A DNA stretch of 64,000 nucleotides from Pedobacter panaciterrae (GCF_013204795.1 NZ_JABMKW010000020.1:1426001-1490000); one strand, 5' to 3'; counted from the first letter of the stretch, positions 33,039 through 42,497 are shown. A program made the numbers and translations. The notes: generated by a model from the sequence alone, not told the origin.

Positions 33039-36000
33039 TTATTTTAAATCAACGTCCAGATAAACCGAATGTCTCCCATAGGTATCATAAAATGGTTTAA
33101 AAACAACATCGTCAATTCTGAATTCTAAACGGTTAGGATCACCTTTAATCGTCTTGCTAATATCGACAGCGTTCAAGGTAATTTTGCGCCAATCCTTTCT
33201 TGCTTCCGGTTCCTGTGCGGCGAGCAAAATAGGCCCATAAAACAGACTGGCTATGTTCTGCTGATCCATTACCGGATCAAGATGAAACTGAAAAGGCATT
33301 CGAAGCTCAATGATATCCCCGTCCTTCCAGCTCCGGCTCAACCTGAGATAAGTTCCGGGATGCGCCTCCAATTTTTGAGCCTGCCCATTAATCACGACAA
33401 AGAATCCCCTGGTAGCCCAACCAGGAACTCGAACATTGATATCAAATTTCCCACTTCCTTTAACTGTCAGTTTGGTATGATCTGCTCTGGGAAAATTTGT
33501 AGATTGTATAATGCTTACCTTACGTTCTGTCCATCTCAATATTGAAGGTATATAGAGATTCACGTACAAGGATTGATCATCAGTGCTTTTAAAATAAATT
33601 GAATTCTGCAACTTAGTGCTGCTTTCTATTGCGGTACCATTACAGCAAGTAAAGCCGGTCATCTTCGCATTCCCAAATTGCTTTACGGATCCAGGTCTGA
33701 GTGGCACATGATAAGTATTTGCAGGAGAGTGTTCATCAACAGACGCCAGAATATGGTTATACAATCCGCGCTCATAATAATCCATAAACGCTGTACTTTG
33801 ATCAAAAAGAAAAAGTTCAGTGCTTAATTTTAGCATATTGTAGGTTGCACACGTTTCATTCTGACCGCCCTCCGAGAAACCATTCTCATAAAGCGTTCCG
33901 GGTTGAGCAATGAAACATTCGGCATTGGCAGGATTCCGTGCACCAGCAACTCCGCCTATGCTATACATATAACCATTAACCACGTTATACCAAAAGTTGT
34001 CAGCAATTCTATAATAGTCTGGATTATTCGACACCCTGTACATTTCGATACTTCCAACAACCTGAGGAATATGCTGATTGGCATGCAATCCACGAAATAC
34101 ATCCACATTATTTACCAATCCGCCAGTGTGATTTTTATCCCCGTAAAACACTCTGATGTTATCAAACTTTATCGCGGTTTGAAGATAATCTTGATTACCT
34201 GTGATCCTGTACAATCTTGCCATGGCCTCATTCATGCCTCCAAACTCGCCGGCAATATAAGTGTTCCACATCTTGATAAGGGTATCTGTAGGCAATACAT
34301 TTAAGCGCTTATGAACCCAGTCGCCCATTCCCTTGGCTAAATTCAAAGCCTTTTTATTGCCGCTAACCTCATAAACATCCATCAGACCTGCTAAAATCTT
34401 ATGTAATGTGTAATAAGGTGCCCAAACCTGATTGTTTTGCCCACCATATTTAGCGCCTTTCTCCAACATAATAAACTGATCTGGCGGATAAGCACTGATG
34501 AATCCTGTACCCCAGTTCCAATAATCTTTGCGAATTCCCAGATCACTAAGATCAGAATCAAAACCTGTTTTACCAGGGCCAAAGGGTATTGCAGCAGGAT
34601 CCGATACAAATGCACCTCCAGCTACCTTAGGTCTGCCCGAAAGTTGTGACAATTCATATAAGGTATTAACCATATACTTCATTTTATTGGAAAAATTTTC
34701 ATGAAGTGTCTTATCATAGCTGGTGCTGGCATAAGCCTGGGCAATTGCGGTAAGATAGTGTCCTGTAGCATGTCCTCTGAGTTTGGTGTCCTGGGAATCC
34801 CATACGCCAAGTGGCACAGCCCCAACTGGTTGTTTCTGGTCGAAGACATGTCGGAACATGTAGAGAAAGGAATTCGGATCAGTTTTGGCCAGGGTAGAGA
34901 TGAACTTGTCTCTGTTTTCGGTAAATTTAGTTTGGTGACCCAAAAGATCATTTCCTAAAGACACCCGATCGAGACCAAAAGTCTCCAGTTTTAAAACCGG
35001 AGCTGTTGATTTTTTTTCTGCACCTACCGTAACAATCGCTTTGGCTCGAATTTGGGTACCAGGAATTTGCCCGTAAACAATATACTGCCTTTGGCTAAGC
35101 ACCGAACTGTTGTCATTAGGCAAAGGCCATAAAACCCTCACACCTGGCCCATTTTTTAATTGTCTGTATGTCCCCTGAATATAACTGGGAAAGCGGGGTA
35201 AAACTCCCACCTCGGTGGCAACTTCTATATCAGCTACCTTTTCCAGATAGGTATTATATAGCTGTGCTTCTGTTTTGGGAAACTGCTGAATATCCTCTTT
35301 AAAATTACTTACATTTACCCCATTGTCGTTCGCAATTCCCGCAGGATTCACTGAATTCTTGTAAATAGTCAATACCTGTGTTTTACTTAAGGCAACCCGA
35401 TAAATACGAAAATCATGAAGCAATGCATTCAGATTAGACTTTCCGGACTTCAAAGATTTTCCGATAAAAAGCGTATTCCGGTCATCCGGAAGTTGATTAA
35501 AAACCATCTTCAACTCAGAGGGAATCTCCTTGCTATTTCCCACGAGTTTACCATCAATATAGGTCATGATAGATTTAGATGAAACATCAATAATTATTGC
35601 AACATGAAGCCACTTATTGAGCTCTGGAGAGGGGCTAACACCCCCATTTCCCCCACTCTTCTCTGAACGTATCATGGTCTGAAAACCTTTTTCATCATCT
35701 ATGCCAAACGGAGCAGCGAAAAAATGGTTTGTTACACTCTTTCCAAAATCAAACAAATATTGCCCAGGTTGATCGGAACGCAGTTTTACCCACGTGGATA
35801 AACTAAGTGACTCTATATCCGCCAAAGACGCAGCAGGCAAACTAATAAAGTCATCACTATCACCAGACAATGATAAAACCTTACCAAATTGTATATCATT
35901 TGCAAAATGAGACTGCACACCTTCAGCTTTGGCATGAAGGTTATTTCGAGACCAGTCTTTAAGATCACCGTTAAAAATATAACGCGCAATCATACCGGTT

Positions 36001-36167
36001 TCGCCTATACCATCCAGTATCTGATCACCACTTTGTGCTTTAACGTTGTAGATGGACTGGCTAAAAAAAGTGATGCATAGCGCAGCGTAAAAAAGTAGAG
36101 AATGGACTTTCCTTCTTAAATTATATTTTTTAACAATACACTTATCAATATAACAGTAGCAATTCAT
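33039..36167 (-). CDS. GH127-type (DUF1680) beta-L-arabinofuranosidase with LamG-like lectin domain
   Basis: 1042 residues with a signal peptide (cleavage after VKAQ). Residues about 60-265 form a LamG/concanavalin-like domain (MIARYIFNGDLKDWSRNN, LSLSTWVKL, FRIYRVALSKTQV). A linker with an atypical Ig-like domain (about 300-385) precedes the GH127 alpha/alpha barrel: KLRGHATGHYLTAIA, YYTLHKILAGLMDVY, GEFGGMNEAMARLYRIT, NETCATYNMLKLS and FTCCNGTAIESS, whose C841-C842 lie at the catalytic-Cys site of the family. GH127 removes beta-L-arabinofuranose, and related families other sugars. It is divergent from the GH43 gene at 36433. Confidence 0.88.
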   Translation of the reverse strand: MNCYCYIDKCIVKKYNLRRKVHSLLFYAALCITFFSQSIYNVKAQSGDQILDGIGETGMIARYIFNGDLKDWSRNNLHAKAEGVQSHFANDIQFGKVLSLSGDSDDFISLPAASLADIESLSLSTWVKLRSDQPGQYLFDFGKSVTNHFFAAPFGIDDEKGFQTMIRSEKSGGNGGVSPSPELNKWLHVAIIIDVSSKSIMTYIDGKLVGNSKEIPSELKMVFNQLPDDRNTLFIGKSLKSGKSNLNALLHDFRIYRVALSKTQVLTIYKNSVNPAGIANDNGVNVSNFKEDIQQFPKTEAQLYNTYLEKVADIEVATEVGVLPRFPSYIQGTYRQLKNGPGVRVLWPLPNDNSSVLSQRQYIVYGQIPGTQIRAKAIVTVGAEKKSTAPVLKLETFGLDRVSLGNDLLGHQTKFTENRDKFISTLAKTDPNSFLYMFRHVFDQKQPVGAVPLGVWDSQDTKLRGHATGHYLTAIAQAYASTSYDKTLHENFSNKMKYMVNTLYELSQLSGRPKVAGGAFVSDPAAIPFGPGKTGFDSDLSDLGIRKDYWNWGTGFISAYPPDQFIMLEKGAKYGGQNNQVWAPYYTLHKILAGLMDVYEVSGNKKALNLAKGMGDWVHKRLNVLPTDTLIKMWNTYIAGEFGGMNEAMARLYRITGNQDYLQTAIKFDNIRVFYGDKNHTGGLVNNVDVFRGLHANQHIPQVVGSIEMYRVSNNPDYYRIADNFWYNVVNGYMYSIGGVAGARNPANAECFIAQPGTLYENGFSEGGQNETCATYNMLKLSTELFLFDQSTAFMDYYERGLYNHILASVDEHSPANTYHVPLRPGSVKQFGNAKMTGFTCCNGTAIESSTKLQNSIYFKSTDDQSLYVNLYIPSILRWTERKVSIIQSTNFPRADHTKLTVKGSGKFDINVRVPGWATRGFFVVINGQAQKLEAHPGTYLRLSRSWKDGDIIELRMPFQFHLDPVMDQQNIASLFYGPILLAAQEPEARKDWRKITLNAVDISKTIKGDPNRLEFRIDDVVFKPFYDTYGRHSVYLDVDLK

Positions 36168-36432
36168 GACGTAAAACTATCAAGAATTAATCGTCGATAG
36201 TTAGTGGATTTTAACTTATGAAACCATAATATTAACACCCTACCAATTTTTAAAGTGCAATCATCTCTTTAGCCCGGCTTTAATACTGGAAATATTTGGT
36301 TTTCAAATAATGGGGAAATACACGTGACTGGCTTGTTCTTGCTATTGAATAAATGATACAATTAGACAAATTTTTGATCAGAATTGAATGTATGGAAGCA
36401 GTAAATTAGATTAAACCAATTATAAAAATCGT

Positions 36433-37908
36433 ATGAAAATCATCTCAACGGGCCGTTTGCGAATAGCAAACAATTTATTCACCTATGCAATAATTATTGC
36501 TTCAATTTTTTCAGGATGTGCAAAAAAAGATCCTGAGTCTGTTTCCAAAGCCACGCTCAAAAGTAATGAGGCAACACAGAAATTACTATCTGTGGATTTA
36601 ATGAGTGGTAATCCTATTTTACCTGTCGCGACGGCAGATCCCGATATCATTTATGCAAATGGAAAATATTACATTTACCCAACTGCTACCGGACCAAATG
36701 CCAGCCAATTTCATGCTTATTCATCAACAGATTTACTAAACTGGACCGACGAGGGCATTGTATTAGATTTAGTAAACGTTAGCTGGGCGCATACAGATGG
36801 TTGGGCACCATCTGTAGTTGCACGAAATGGGAACTACTATTTTTATTATACTGCTGCAAAAAAAATCGGTGTGGCTGTGAGCAGCAGCCCAACAGGTCCA
36901 TTTGTTGATAAAGGGAGTGCTCTTGCAACTGGTGATGGAACTGACCCAATAGATCCGATGGTGTTTGTAGACACCGATGGGCAAGCCTATATGTACTGGG
37001 GAAATACCACGATAAACATTCAGCAGCTTAATAATGATATGATATCGCTAACAGGCACGAGAGGACATAATAAGCCGTCCAATTATTTTGAAGCACCGTA
37101 TATCATTAAAAGAAATAGTATTTATTATCTGATGTACTCCATTAATGATTTCAGCAGTGATGATTATCATGTAGAATATGCGACTTCATCTAACCCAATG
37201 GGTCCATGGACAACTAAAGGGCGTATCACATCACCACTTGGAGCGATAAAAGGACCAGGACATAATGCCGTATTAAGAAAACCGGGCTGCAGTGATGAGT
37301 ATTTCTTTGTTTACCACAGGCGTACGAGTACGAATATACATGAGCGTCAAGTGGCTATTGACAGGATGTTTTTTGATGGGGCAGGTAATATTATGCCAAT
37401 AAACATTACCGTTTCAGGTGTAACACAATCATTGGGTTCAACACCTTGCCTGATACCTAACCCAATACCTAATGGGCAGTATGCAATCAGGTCAAAGGTT
37501 AATACAGTTTCTGGTGCTGGCTTATATCTGGATATTGCAGGGTGTGCTGTTGGCAATGCCGATGTAAGGACCTGGACTCGTACTACCTGTAATGGACAGA
37601 AATGGAACCTTACTTATTTGAACAATGGGTTTTATAAGATTATCTCAGAACTTCCTAATCATAAATCATTAGATCTGGATGCTTGTGCAATTGAACGCGG
37701 GGCAAATGTTCAGGTTTGGGACGTTTTTCCTAATGATTGCCAGCAGTGGCGCATTGAATCTGTGGGAGGAGGCTGGTACCGTATTATGGCAAAGGCGGGA
37801 AATAATGTGCTTGATATTGTAAATGGAGACCCGGCACCGGGGGCAGATGTAAGGTCATGGACCTGGAATGGGGCAGATCCTCAGCTTTGGAAGTTTGAAA
37901 ATCCTTAA
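36433..37908 (+). CDS. GH43-family lipoprotein glycosidase with ricin-type lectin domain
   Basis: 491 residues. Signal peptide with lipobox (IFSGC). Residues about 55-330 form a GH43 five-bladed propeller: an ADPDIIYANGKYYIYPT strand with the catalytic-base Asp, GWAPSVVARNGNYYFYYT, DPIDPMVFVDTDGQAYMYWG with the modulating Asp, and NYFEAPYIIKRNSIYYLMYS holding the general acid Glu. The C-terminal 145 residues are a ricin B-type lectin with LDIAGCAVGNADV, LDLDACAIERGANVQVW and QQWRIE. Likely an arabinofuranosidase or xylosidase anchored to the cell surface. Divergent from GH127; a GH43/GH127 pair suits arabinose-containing plant glycans. Confidence 0.88.
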   Translation: MKIISTGRLRIANNLFTYAIIIASIFSGCAKKDPESVSKATLKSNEATQKLLSVDLMSGNPILPVATADPDIIYANGKYYIYPTATGPNASQFHAYSSTDLLNWTDEGIVLDLVNVSWAHTDGWAPSVVARNGNYYFYYTAAKKIGVAVSSSPTGPFVDKGSALATGDGTDPIDPMVFVDTDGQAYMYWGNTTINIQQLNNDMISLTGTRGHNKPSNYFEAPYIIKRNSIYYLMYSINDFSSDDYHVEYATSSNPMGPWTTKGRITSPLGAIKGPGHNAVLRKPGCSDEYFFVYHRRTSTNIHERQVAIDRMFFDGAGNIMPINITVSGVTQSLGSTPCLIPNPIPNGQYAIRSKVNTVSGAGLYLDIAGCAVGNADVRTWTRTTCNGQKWNLTYLNNGFYKIISELPNHKSLDLDACAIERGANVQVWDVFPNDCQQWRIESVGGGWYRIMAKAGNNVLDIVNGDPAPGADVRSWTWNGADPQLWKFENP

Positions 37909-37921
37909 TATCTTACCTTTT

Positions 37922-37956
37922 ATAGTTAGAAAAGCAGTAGCTGTTTTTCTAACTAT
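37922..37956. terminator. 12-bp-arm hairpin between convergent genes
   Basis: ATAGTTAGAAAA (37922-37933) and its exact complement (37945-37956) with an 11-base loop. It sits between the ends of the GH43 (plus) and NmrA (minus) genes, so it probably ends both transcripts, though without a long T-run after it. Confidence 0.6.
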
Positions 37957-37979
37957 CGAATTCAAATAATGATTCGTCA

Positions 37980-38957
37980 TCAATATGTGAGCTTTTGGCC
38001 TTGCCAACCCGTAGTCCGTAGAAACTCTTCCCAACTAAGGGTATCGAGGTCTATTTGACGGCTCCATAGCAAATCGCGATCTTTGCCGAAATAGCCATAT
38101 TCAACTGCATACTCAGCCATTCCCAAAATCTCACGTACCAAAAGCTCGTTTGACCGAAATTCCGGGAATTGATGAAGGAAATCCTCCCGTGTGAATGCTG
38201 AGCCATACCTGGCTTTCTTACCTGTGACCCGAACAAAAGTATCTACCATTTCCTGTGGTGAAATAATATCGCCAATTACTGGCAGGGACTTACCGGCATA
38301 TCGACTGGGGTTCGAAAGAATTTCCAAAACGGCGGGGCCAGTAGCTGTAAGGGGATCAACAAATGGTGCGCGAAAATCTTTTGGTAAATAAATCGGAAAT
38401 ACAAGTGTATCACCCACTAAAACAGGAGTATAAAACTCCATAAAATTAGTGTAAAAAAAAGCCATGTAGATAAACGAGCTTGTGATGGGAAGTGTGCGGA
38501 TATATGCTTCAATCATAGCCTTGTCTGTAAAATGTGGAGCAAACTTTTTCCCTCCTGTAATTTTATCTACATTTTCCAAACTGCTAAAGATAATATGCTG
38601 AACCCCTGCTTCAACTGCTGCGTCCGCTAACTCCTTACCCAACTCCAGCTCGTGGGTTTGCGGAGGGGCAATACTTGGCGTCATCATGAAAATACCACTC
38701 GAGCCCCGAAACGCTTCCACGAAATCTTTTTTATAACCCAGACAAAGTGGTAAACTCACAAGTTCAGCTCCTTGCTCGACCAAATCAAGGGCTTCTGGTG
38801 AATCTGTACGTCGAGTAATTCCACGTACACGATAACGCCCGCTCTGTAACAATGTACGTGCAGTACTGCGCCCCTGCTTGCCCAAAATACCAACTATTGT
38901 GATAAGCGGTTTGTCCTGTTGTTTCATTGCTTCATTTACTTTTAAATTCGATACCAT
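37980..38957 (-). CDS. NmrA-like NAD(P)-binding protein
   Basis: 325 residues from ATG 38957; an internal ATG at 38927 (MKQQDKPLITIVG) may be the true start. ITIVGILGKQGRSTARTLLQ is the Rossmann GxxGxxG opening and YRVRGITRR follows as the second strand with basic residues. Further NmrA motifs: FSSLENVDKITGGK, HFTDKAMIEAYIR. This group acts as NADP-dependent reductase or redox sensor. It is divergently transcribed from an HxlR regulator, with an operator-like repeat at its promoter. Confidence 0.85.
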   Translation of the reverse strand: MVSNLKVNEAMKQQDKPLITIVGILGKQGRSTARTLLQSGRYRVRGITRRTDSPEALDLVEQGAELVSLPLCLGYKKDFVEAFRGSSGIFMMTPSIAPPQTHELELGKELADAAVEAGVQHIIFSSLENVDKITGGKKFAPHFTDKAMIEAYIRTLPITSSFIYMAFFYTNFMEFYTPVLVGDTLVFPIYLPKDFRAPFVDPLTATGPAVLEILSNPSRYAGKSLPVIGDIISPQEMVDTFVRVTGKKARYGSAFTREDFLHQFPEFRSNELLVREILGMAEYAVEYGYFGKDRDLLWSRQIDLDTLSWEEFLRTTGWQGQKLTY

Positions 38958-39003
38958 TCTTTTATTATTTAAGTGAAATGTTATACTATAAAAATTATAG
39001 TTG

Positions 39004-39056
39004 CAAAATTATTTTTAGCATACTACATTTACAATAACTATCCAAACAGATAGGTT
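39004..39056 (-). promoter_or_regulatory. nmrA-like promoter with HxlR-type operator
   Basis: On the minus strand: TTG (39034-39032), 20 bases, TAATTTTG (39011-39004), a consensus promoter for the NmrA-like gene. An imperfect palindrome AACTATC-CAAACA-GATAGGTT (39036-39056) abuts the TTG box and lies 15 bases before the HxlR start, so one site could control both genes. Confidence 0.6.
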
Positions 39057-39071
39057 AAAACAAAATGCCGG

Positions 39072-39449
39072 ATGAAAACAGAATGTATAGGTGATTACGT
39101 AAAACTAAAGGGAAGAGTTTATCCCTGCACAATAAGTCTAGCGATGGATTTAATAGGTGGTAAATGGAAAGCGGTAATTCTGTATCATTTAAAAGATGCT
39201 GAAAAACGCTACAACGAGCTTCGGAAAGAAGTACCGAATATTACCGAAATGACATTGAGTTTACAGTTGAAACAATTAGAAAAGGACGGCTTAATATTAA
39301 GGAAAGTATATGGTAAAAAACCGCCTATTAAGGTTATATACAGCCTAACGGATTTTGGAAAAACATTTATACCAGTTTTAGAAACAATTACGAACTGGGG
39401 AAATCAGATCGTTTCAGAAAAGGGTGAATTTGTTAACAACACCATTTAA
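39072..39449 (+). CDS. HxlR-type winged-helix regulator
   Basis: 125 residues. CTISLAMDLIGGKWKAVILY is the typical HxlR opening (conserved 'GgKWt-lIL'); LRKEVPNITEMTLSLQLKQL is the recognition helix (usually 'IS-KmLt-qLreLe') and KVYGKKPPIKVIYSLTDFGK the wing. C18 lies at the position of the redox-sensing Cys found in YodB/HypR-type members, so it may sense quinones, aldehydes or oxidants. Divergent from the NmrA-like oxidoreductase, a common target for such regulators. Confidence 0.9.
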   Translation: MKTECIGDYVKLKGRVYPCTISLAMDLIGGKWKAVILYHLKDAEKRYNELRKEVPNITEMTLSLQLKQLEKDGLILRKVYGKKPPIKVIYSLTDFGKTFIPVLETITNWGNQIVSEKGEFVNNTI

Positions 39450-39485
39450 AATATAAATGCGGCAATAAAAATCTCTTTTCACCAG

Positions 39486-39698
39486 CTATTGGTGACTATT
39501 ATTGATCAATTCAATCAGTCTGTTTAACCTCCATCGCACCGGTTCTTTAACCCGCTCGTTATTACCGAATTTTAATATAGCCAATTCTTTAGCCACAAAT
39601 AAAGGAACATCCGTAACTATTGCCCCCTGCCCTATTTCAATTGGCCCTTCCGGAAGCGCAATCCCATGGAATGCCGCTTCGTAATCTTCTGCTGTCAT
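39486..39698 (-). CDS. small DUF6965-like protein
   Basis: 70 residues with no signal. The pattern 'W/F-G-ALPEGPIEIGQGAIVTDV-LFVAKEL', then a C-terminal VRWRLNRLIELINNSHQ helix resembles small Bacteroidota proteins annotated as DUF6965. The first part would be a beta-hairpin and the second a helix. Function unknown; it is a single gene. Confidence 0.5.
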   Translation of the reverse strand: MTAEDYEAAFHGIALPEGPIEIGQGAIVTDVPLFVAKELAILKFGNNERVKEPVRWRLNRLIELINNSHQ

Positions 39699-39967
39699 GG
39701 CGCGAAGATATCACATTGACTGGAAAAAGCGTTACGTTTATTTTAAGCCTACAGGAAATCAACTGACAGTCAACCTTAAGAAAAGCAAAAGATGCTTGAG
39801 GAAACCAAAAGTTATACAGAAATTACACTACCTGGACCGAAGGATACCTAAGGTCTGATACTGGTTTTTCGGTGAAATGTAGGGTAATCAGTATTAGTAC
39901 AATTAATATGCACCAATTGTTTTTGTTTTTTAAATTTTAAAAACTACCCTGCTGTGGAACATCAATT

Positions 39968-40684
39968 CTAGGGGGATCTGCGGACATCTTTCGTCTTATC
40001 AAAAGTTGCCAGACAGCTATCCAGTGGTTGACCTTGCTTATAAATGCAGTCGCAGAAAATTTCGCAAGCCGCGGGGTTTTTGCTGGAAGCGCATTGATTT
40101 CTGCATTCAGCTTCAGAATTGCCCGGTATGATCTCATATAAATAGAAAGTACCTACAATAATAAAGGCCACAACTGCGAAAGAACCACCAAAAAATATGA
40201 CCCGAAGACGTACACCCAGGGGCTTTTTTAACACATAAGGATCTGTGTTGGGCTGCTTAAATGGCAAAATGTATTTTAAACGGTCATAGTCCCAAATTAG
40301 TAAAAACAAACTTGCCAATAGCATGATAGTAACGATCCGGGTACCGTCAAAGCGGGTAGCATAAGTGAGTACACAAATGTTCACGATGAGGGAAAAATAC
40401 ATCAGGGCACCAAGAAGGGATGTTCTCGGGATCAATAATAATATTGCTGTTACGATTTGAGCAACTCCAATAAAGGTGTAGTAATACCCTGTGAGATGTA
40501 ATGCATCGAAATAATGTCCTAAAGGATTATTTGATGGCAGGCCCGCAGCGAATCGTTCACCTATGATTTTAATATAACCTGCGGGAATAAAACTGGCTGC
40601 CAGAGCGAGACGGCAAAAAATAGCAAACCGCTGAAACCAATTGTCAGACTTTGCTTCATAGTATATTTCTTCAAATCTATTCAT
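39968..40684 (-). CDS. DoxX-like membrane protein with a cysteine-rich C-terminal tail
   Basis: 238 residues. Four or five membrane helices in DoxX-like arrangement (AIFCRLALAASFIPAGYIKI, LTGYYYTFIGVAQIVTAILL, LIVNICVLTYATRFDG) and a last helix at about residue 170-190. The tail carries six Cys within about 35 residues: AECRNQC, AACEIFCDC and DSC. Spacing of the first five (C-x3-C, C-x3-C-x-C) suggests disulfides or metal binding outside the membrane. Translated with the upstream gene (8-base overlap). Confidence 0.7.
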   Translation of the reverse strand: MNRFEEIYYEAKSDNWFQRFAIFCRLALAASFIPAGYIKIIGERFAAGLPSNNPLGHYFDALHLTGYYYTFIGVAQIVTAILLLIPRTSLLGALMYFSLIVNICVLTYATRFDGTRIVTIMLLASLFLLIWDYDRLKYILPFKQPNTDPYVLKKPLGVRLRVIFFGGSFAVVAFIIVGTFYLYEIIPGNSEAECRNQCASSKNPAACEIFCDCIYKQGQPLDSCLATFDKTKDVRRSP

Positions 40685-40997
40685 GTTTCTTGCGAGAGAT
40701 AATTTTACTTAGGATAAAATGAAGAACGATAGCTATAACAGTCCAATATAGCGCACAAGCAAGTGCCCGAACTGGTGGTGCAGGATCCGGATCGTTGAGT
40801 ATAGGGGCCAAGGGCCCTACTAAAACAACTTTGACAGGATATATGATTGTGGCTACGGTGCGTTTCCATGCTATTGGTGACCCAGTTCCAGGGAACCAAT
40901 CTCCGTTTACAGGCTGCAACAGTAAATTAAAGATAATCTGAAAGGCAAACGCCGAAACAAGAAAGATGATAACAAATTTTGTTCTTGAGATCTTCAT
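40677..40997 (-). CDS. small membrane protein, coupled to the DoxX-like gene
   Basis: 106 residues, two or three membrane helices (FVIIFLVSAFAFQIIFNLLL near the start, LYWTVIAIVLHFILSKII at the end) with a loop containing WFPGTGSPIAWKRTVATIIYP. No family recognised. Its stop overlaps the start of the DoxX-like gene by eight bases, so the two proteins are probably partners. Confidence 0.65.
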   Translation of the reverse strand: MKISRTKFVIIFLVSAFAFQIIFNLLLQPVNGDWFPGTGSPIAWKRTVATIIYPVKVVLVGPLAPILNDPDPAPPVRALACALYWTVIAIVLHFILSKIISRKKHE

Positions 40998-41130
40998 ACT
41001 ATTGAGTTTTCACAAATAAAAAAGTACTTTGCAATACAAAGTTAACTAACTCACTTTGTATTGCAAAGTATTTTAAGAAAATTATTACCTGCTCCTACCA
41101 TTCAAGTTACCTTGTTTATCTGTTGGTCGT

Positions 41131-41946
41131 TCAATTGCCCCTAAGAAAAGCGGGTTTTGCGTTTTTGTAATTAAGTGCAGCTGTTGTTCCTGCGGTAACA
41201 TCTATAGTAACACCAGTTATTTTCCCTGCCAAATCTGATCCTAAAAAAACGGCGGTATTTGCAATATCCTCCATCAATGGCAACTGATTGAGCATTGTAT
41301 CATCCACAATTTTTTGCAAGAAAGATTCAGCCTCATCACTTCCAGTAGCAATAAATTCTTTAAATGGACGTGAATCTGGTGAACCCGCCGACCTGATATT
41401 AACAACTCTTACCCCATATGGGCCAAGTTCTGCTGCCAGATCCCTGGAAAGACTCTCTATTGCGCAGCATACCGGACCAAAACCACCAACCATTGCATAT
41501 CCAATACCGCCTGGAGTTGCTGTTAAAGAAAGTATTACTCCCGATTTTTGATTTTTCATAATTCTACCAGCCGCTGTCATTGTCAGAAATTGAGTATGCA
41601 TTGCATCATGAACAGGTGAAATAAAATCTTTGAGTGACATCTCGATTAGTGGAATATTCTGAACATTTTTAATTCCTATTAAATTGAAAGATATATCAAC
41701 ACTACCAGCCATATTATGAACGAATTCAATATGTGTTCTGATGGAATCCTCCTGCATTGCGTCAACCATACCGGCATAGGCTTTACCACCGGCCGCAATA
41801 ATTTTATCAGCAACCTGCTGCGCAACCAATAAGTTTTTATTGGTTACAAAAACATTGGCACCAGCTGTGGCCAGTGATTGAGCAACAGTTCCTCCCAGGG
41901 AGGAACTTGCTCCATAAACAATCGCATTTTTATTTTGAAGTATCAT
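41131..41946 (-). CDS. atypical SDR-family protein without Tyr-Lys active site
   Basis: 271 residues with an SDR fold: NAIVYGASSSLGGTVAQSLA cofactor loop, a VDISFNLIGI strand, and SLTATPGG for the catalytic Ser region. The usual YxxxK is replaced: the segment reads GGFGPVCCAIESLSRDLAAE, with Phe at the Tyr and Cys at the Lys position. RVVNIRSAGSPDSRPF follows. I recall similar 'GGFGVACAAVEAxSRxLAAELG' members in other genomes, so this is likely a divergent subfamily and not a decayed gene. Substrate unknown. Confidence 0.8.
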   Translation of the reverse strand: MILQNKNAIVYGASSSLGGTVAQSLATAGANVFVTNKNLLVAQQVADKIIAAGGKAYAGMVDAMQEDSIRTHIEFVHNMAGSVDISFNLIGIKNVQNIPLIEMSLKDFISPVHDAMHTQFLTMTAAGRIMKNQKSGVILSLTATPGGIGYAMVGGFGPVCCAIESLSRDLAAELGPYGVRVVNIRSAGSPDSRPFKEFIATGSDEAESFLQKIVDDTMLNQLPLMEDIANTAVFLGSDLAGKITGVTIDVTAGTTAALNYKNAKPAFLRGN

Positions 41947-42074
41947 AATTCCAGTTTATACATATTGTTCAATACAAAGCTATTGTTTGGCTCATTCTAA
42001 TTACGGGTGTAAAACGGACAATATTAGGTGGAGAATGCGACAAAATCGGTGATACAATCCTTTATGGCTAAATC

Positions 42075-42497
42075 TTACTGTTTTGTTCCCCTGAAATTGT
42101 AGGTAACATCACTTGAGGAACTGGAAAGTGTAACAATAGATATGTTTTTTACCGAGTGTTGATATACCAGTGTACCTTCAGGTGTTCCAATAGCCTCAGC
42201 ATCATCAGAATTCTGTATTGCTTTTACGGTGATAATTTTTGGCGTTACATTGGAATATGGTTCGCCTTGTTTTGGTGTAATCTTTACTTTGTTACCATTT
42301 TCTTTGGTAATAACAATAATTGCGTTAAAATATTCCTGGGTAGCATCAAGTGTTCCCTTATATGTTCCCACAACTCTTTTTGCAGCTTCCTCATCTGAAT
42401 TTACAGGTGAACCTCCTTCTTTTTTCTTACAGGAAAACAATACAGTTAACGCTAATACTGATAATACTAATGATAAGTTTTTACTTGCTGATTTCAT
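42075..42497 (-). CDS. small lipoprotein of unknown function
   Basis: 140 residues; signal peptide with lipobox ending in LFSC followed by KKKEGG. Mature part is a small beta-barrel-like domain (RVVGTYKGTLDAT, FNAIIVITKENGNKVKITPK, PYSNVTPKIITVKAI, GTLVYQHSVKNISIVTLSS, VTYNFRGTKQ), similar in style to the lipocalin-like lipoproteins of Bacteroidota. Possibly cotranscribed with the esterase downstream of it? It lies 135 bases away with its own promoter region, so not clearly. Confidence 0.65.
   Translation of the reverse strand: MKSASKNLSLVLSVLALTVLFSCKKKEGGSPVNSDEEAAKRVVGTYKGTLDATQEYFNAIIVITKENGNKVKITPKQGEPYSNVTPKIITVKAIQNSDDAEAIGTPEGTLVYQHSVKNISIVTLSSSSSDVTYNFRGTKQ

Noticed and set aside
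41131..41946. Frameshift or decay of the SDR gene
   Set aside because: The frame is intact over 271 codons, and the altered active site looks like a subfamily trait, so it is kept as a gene.
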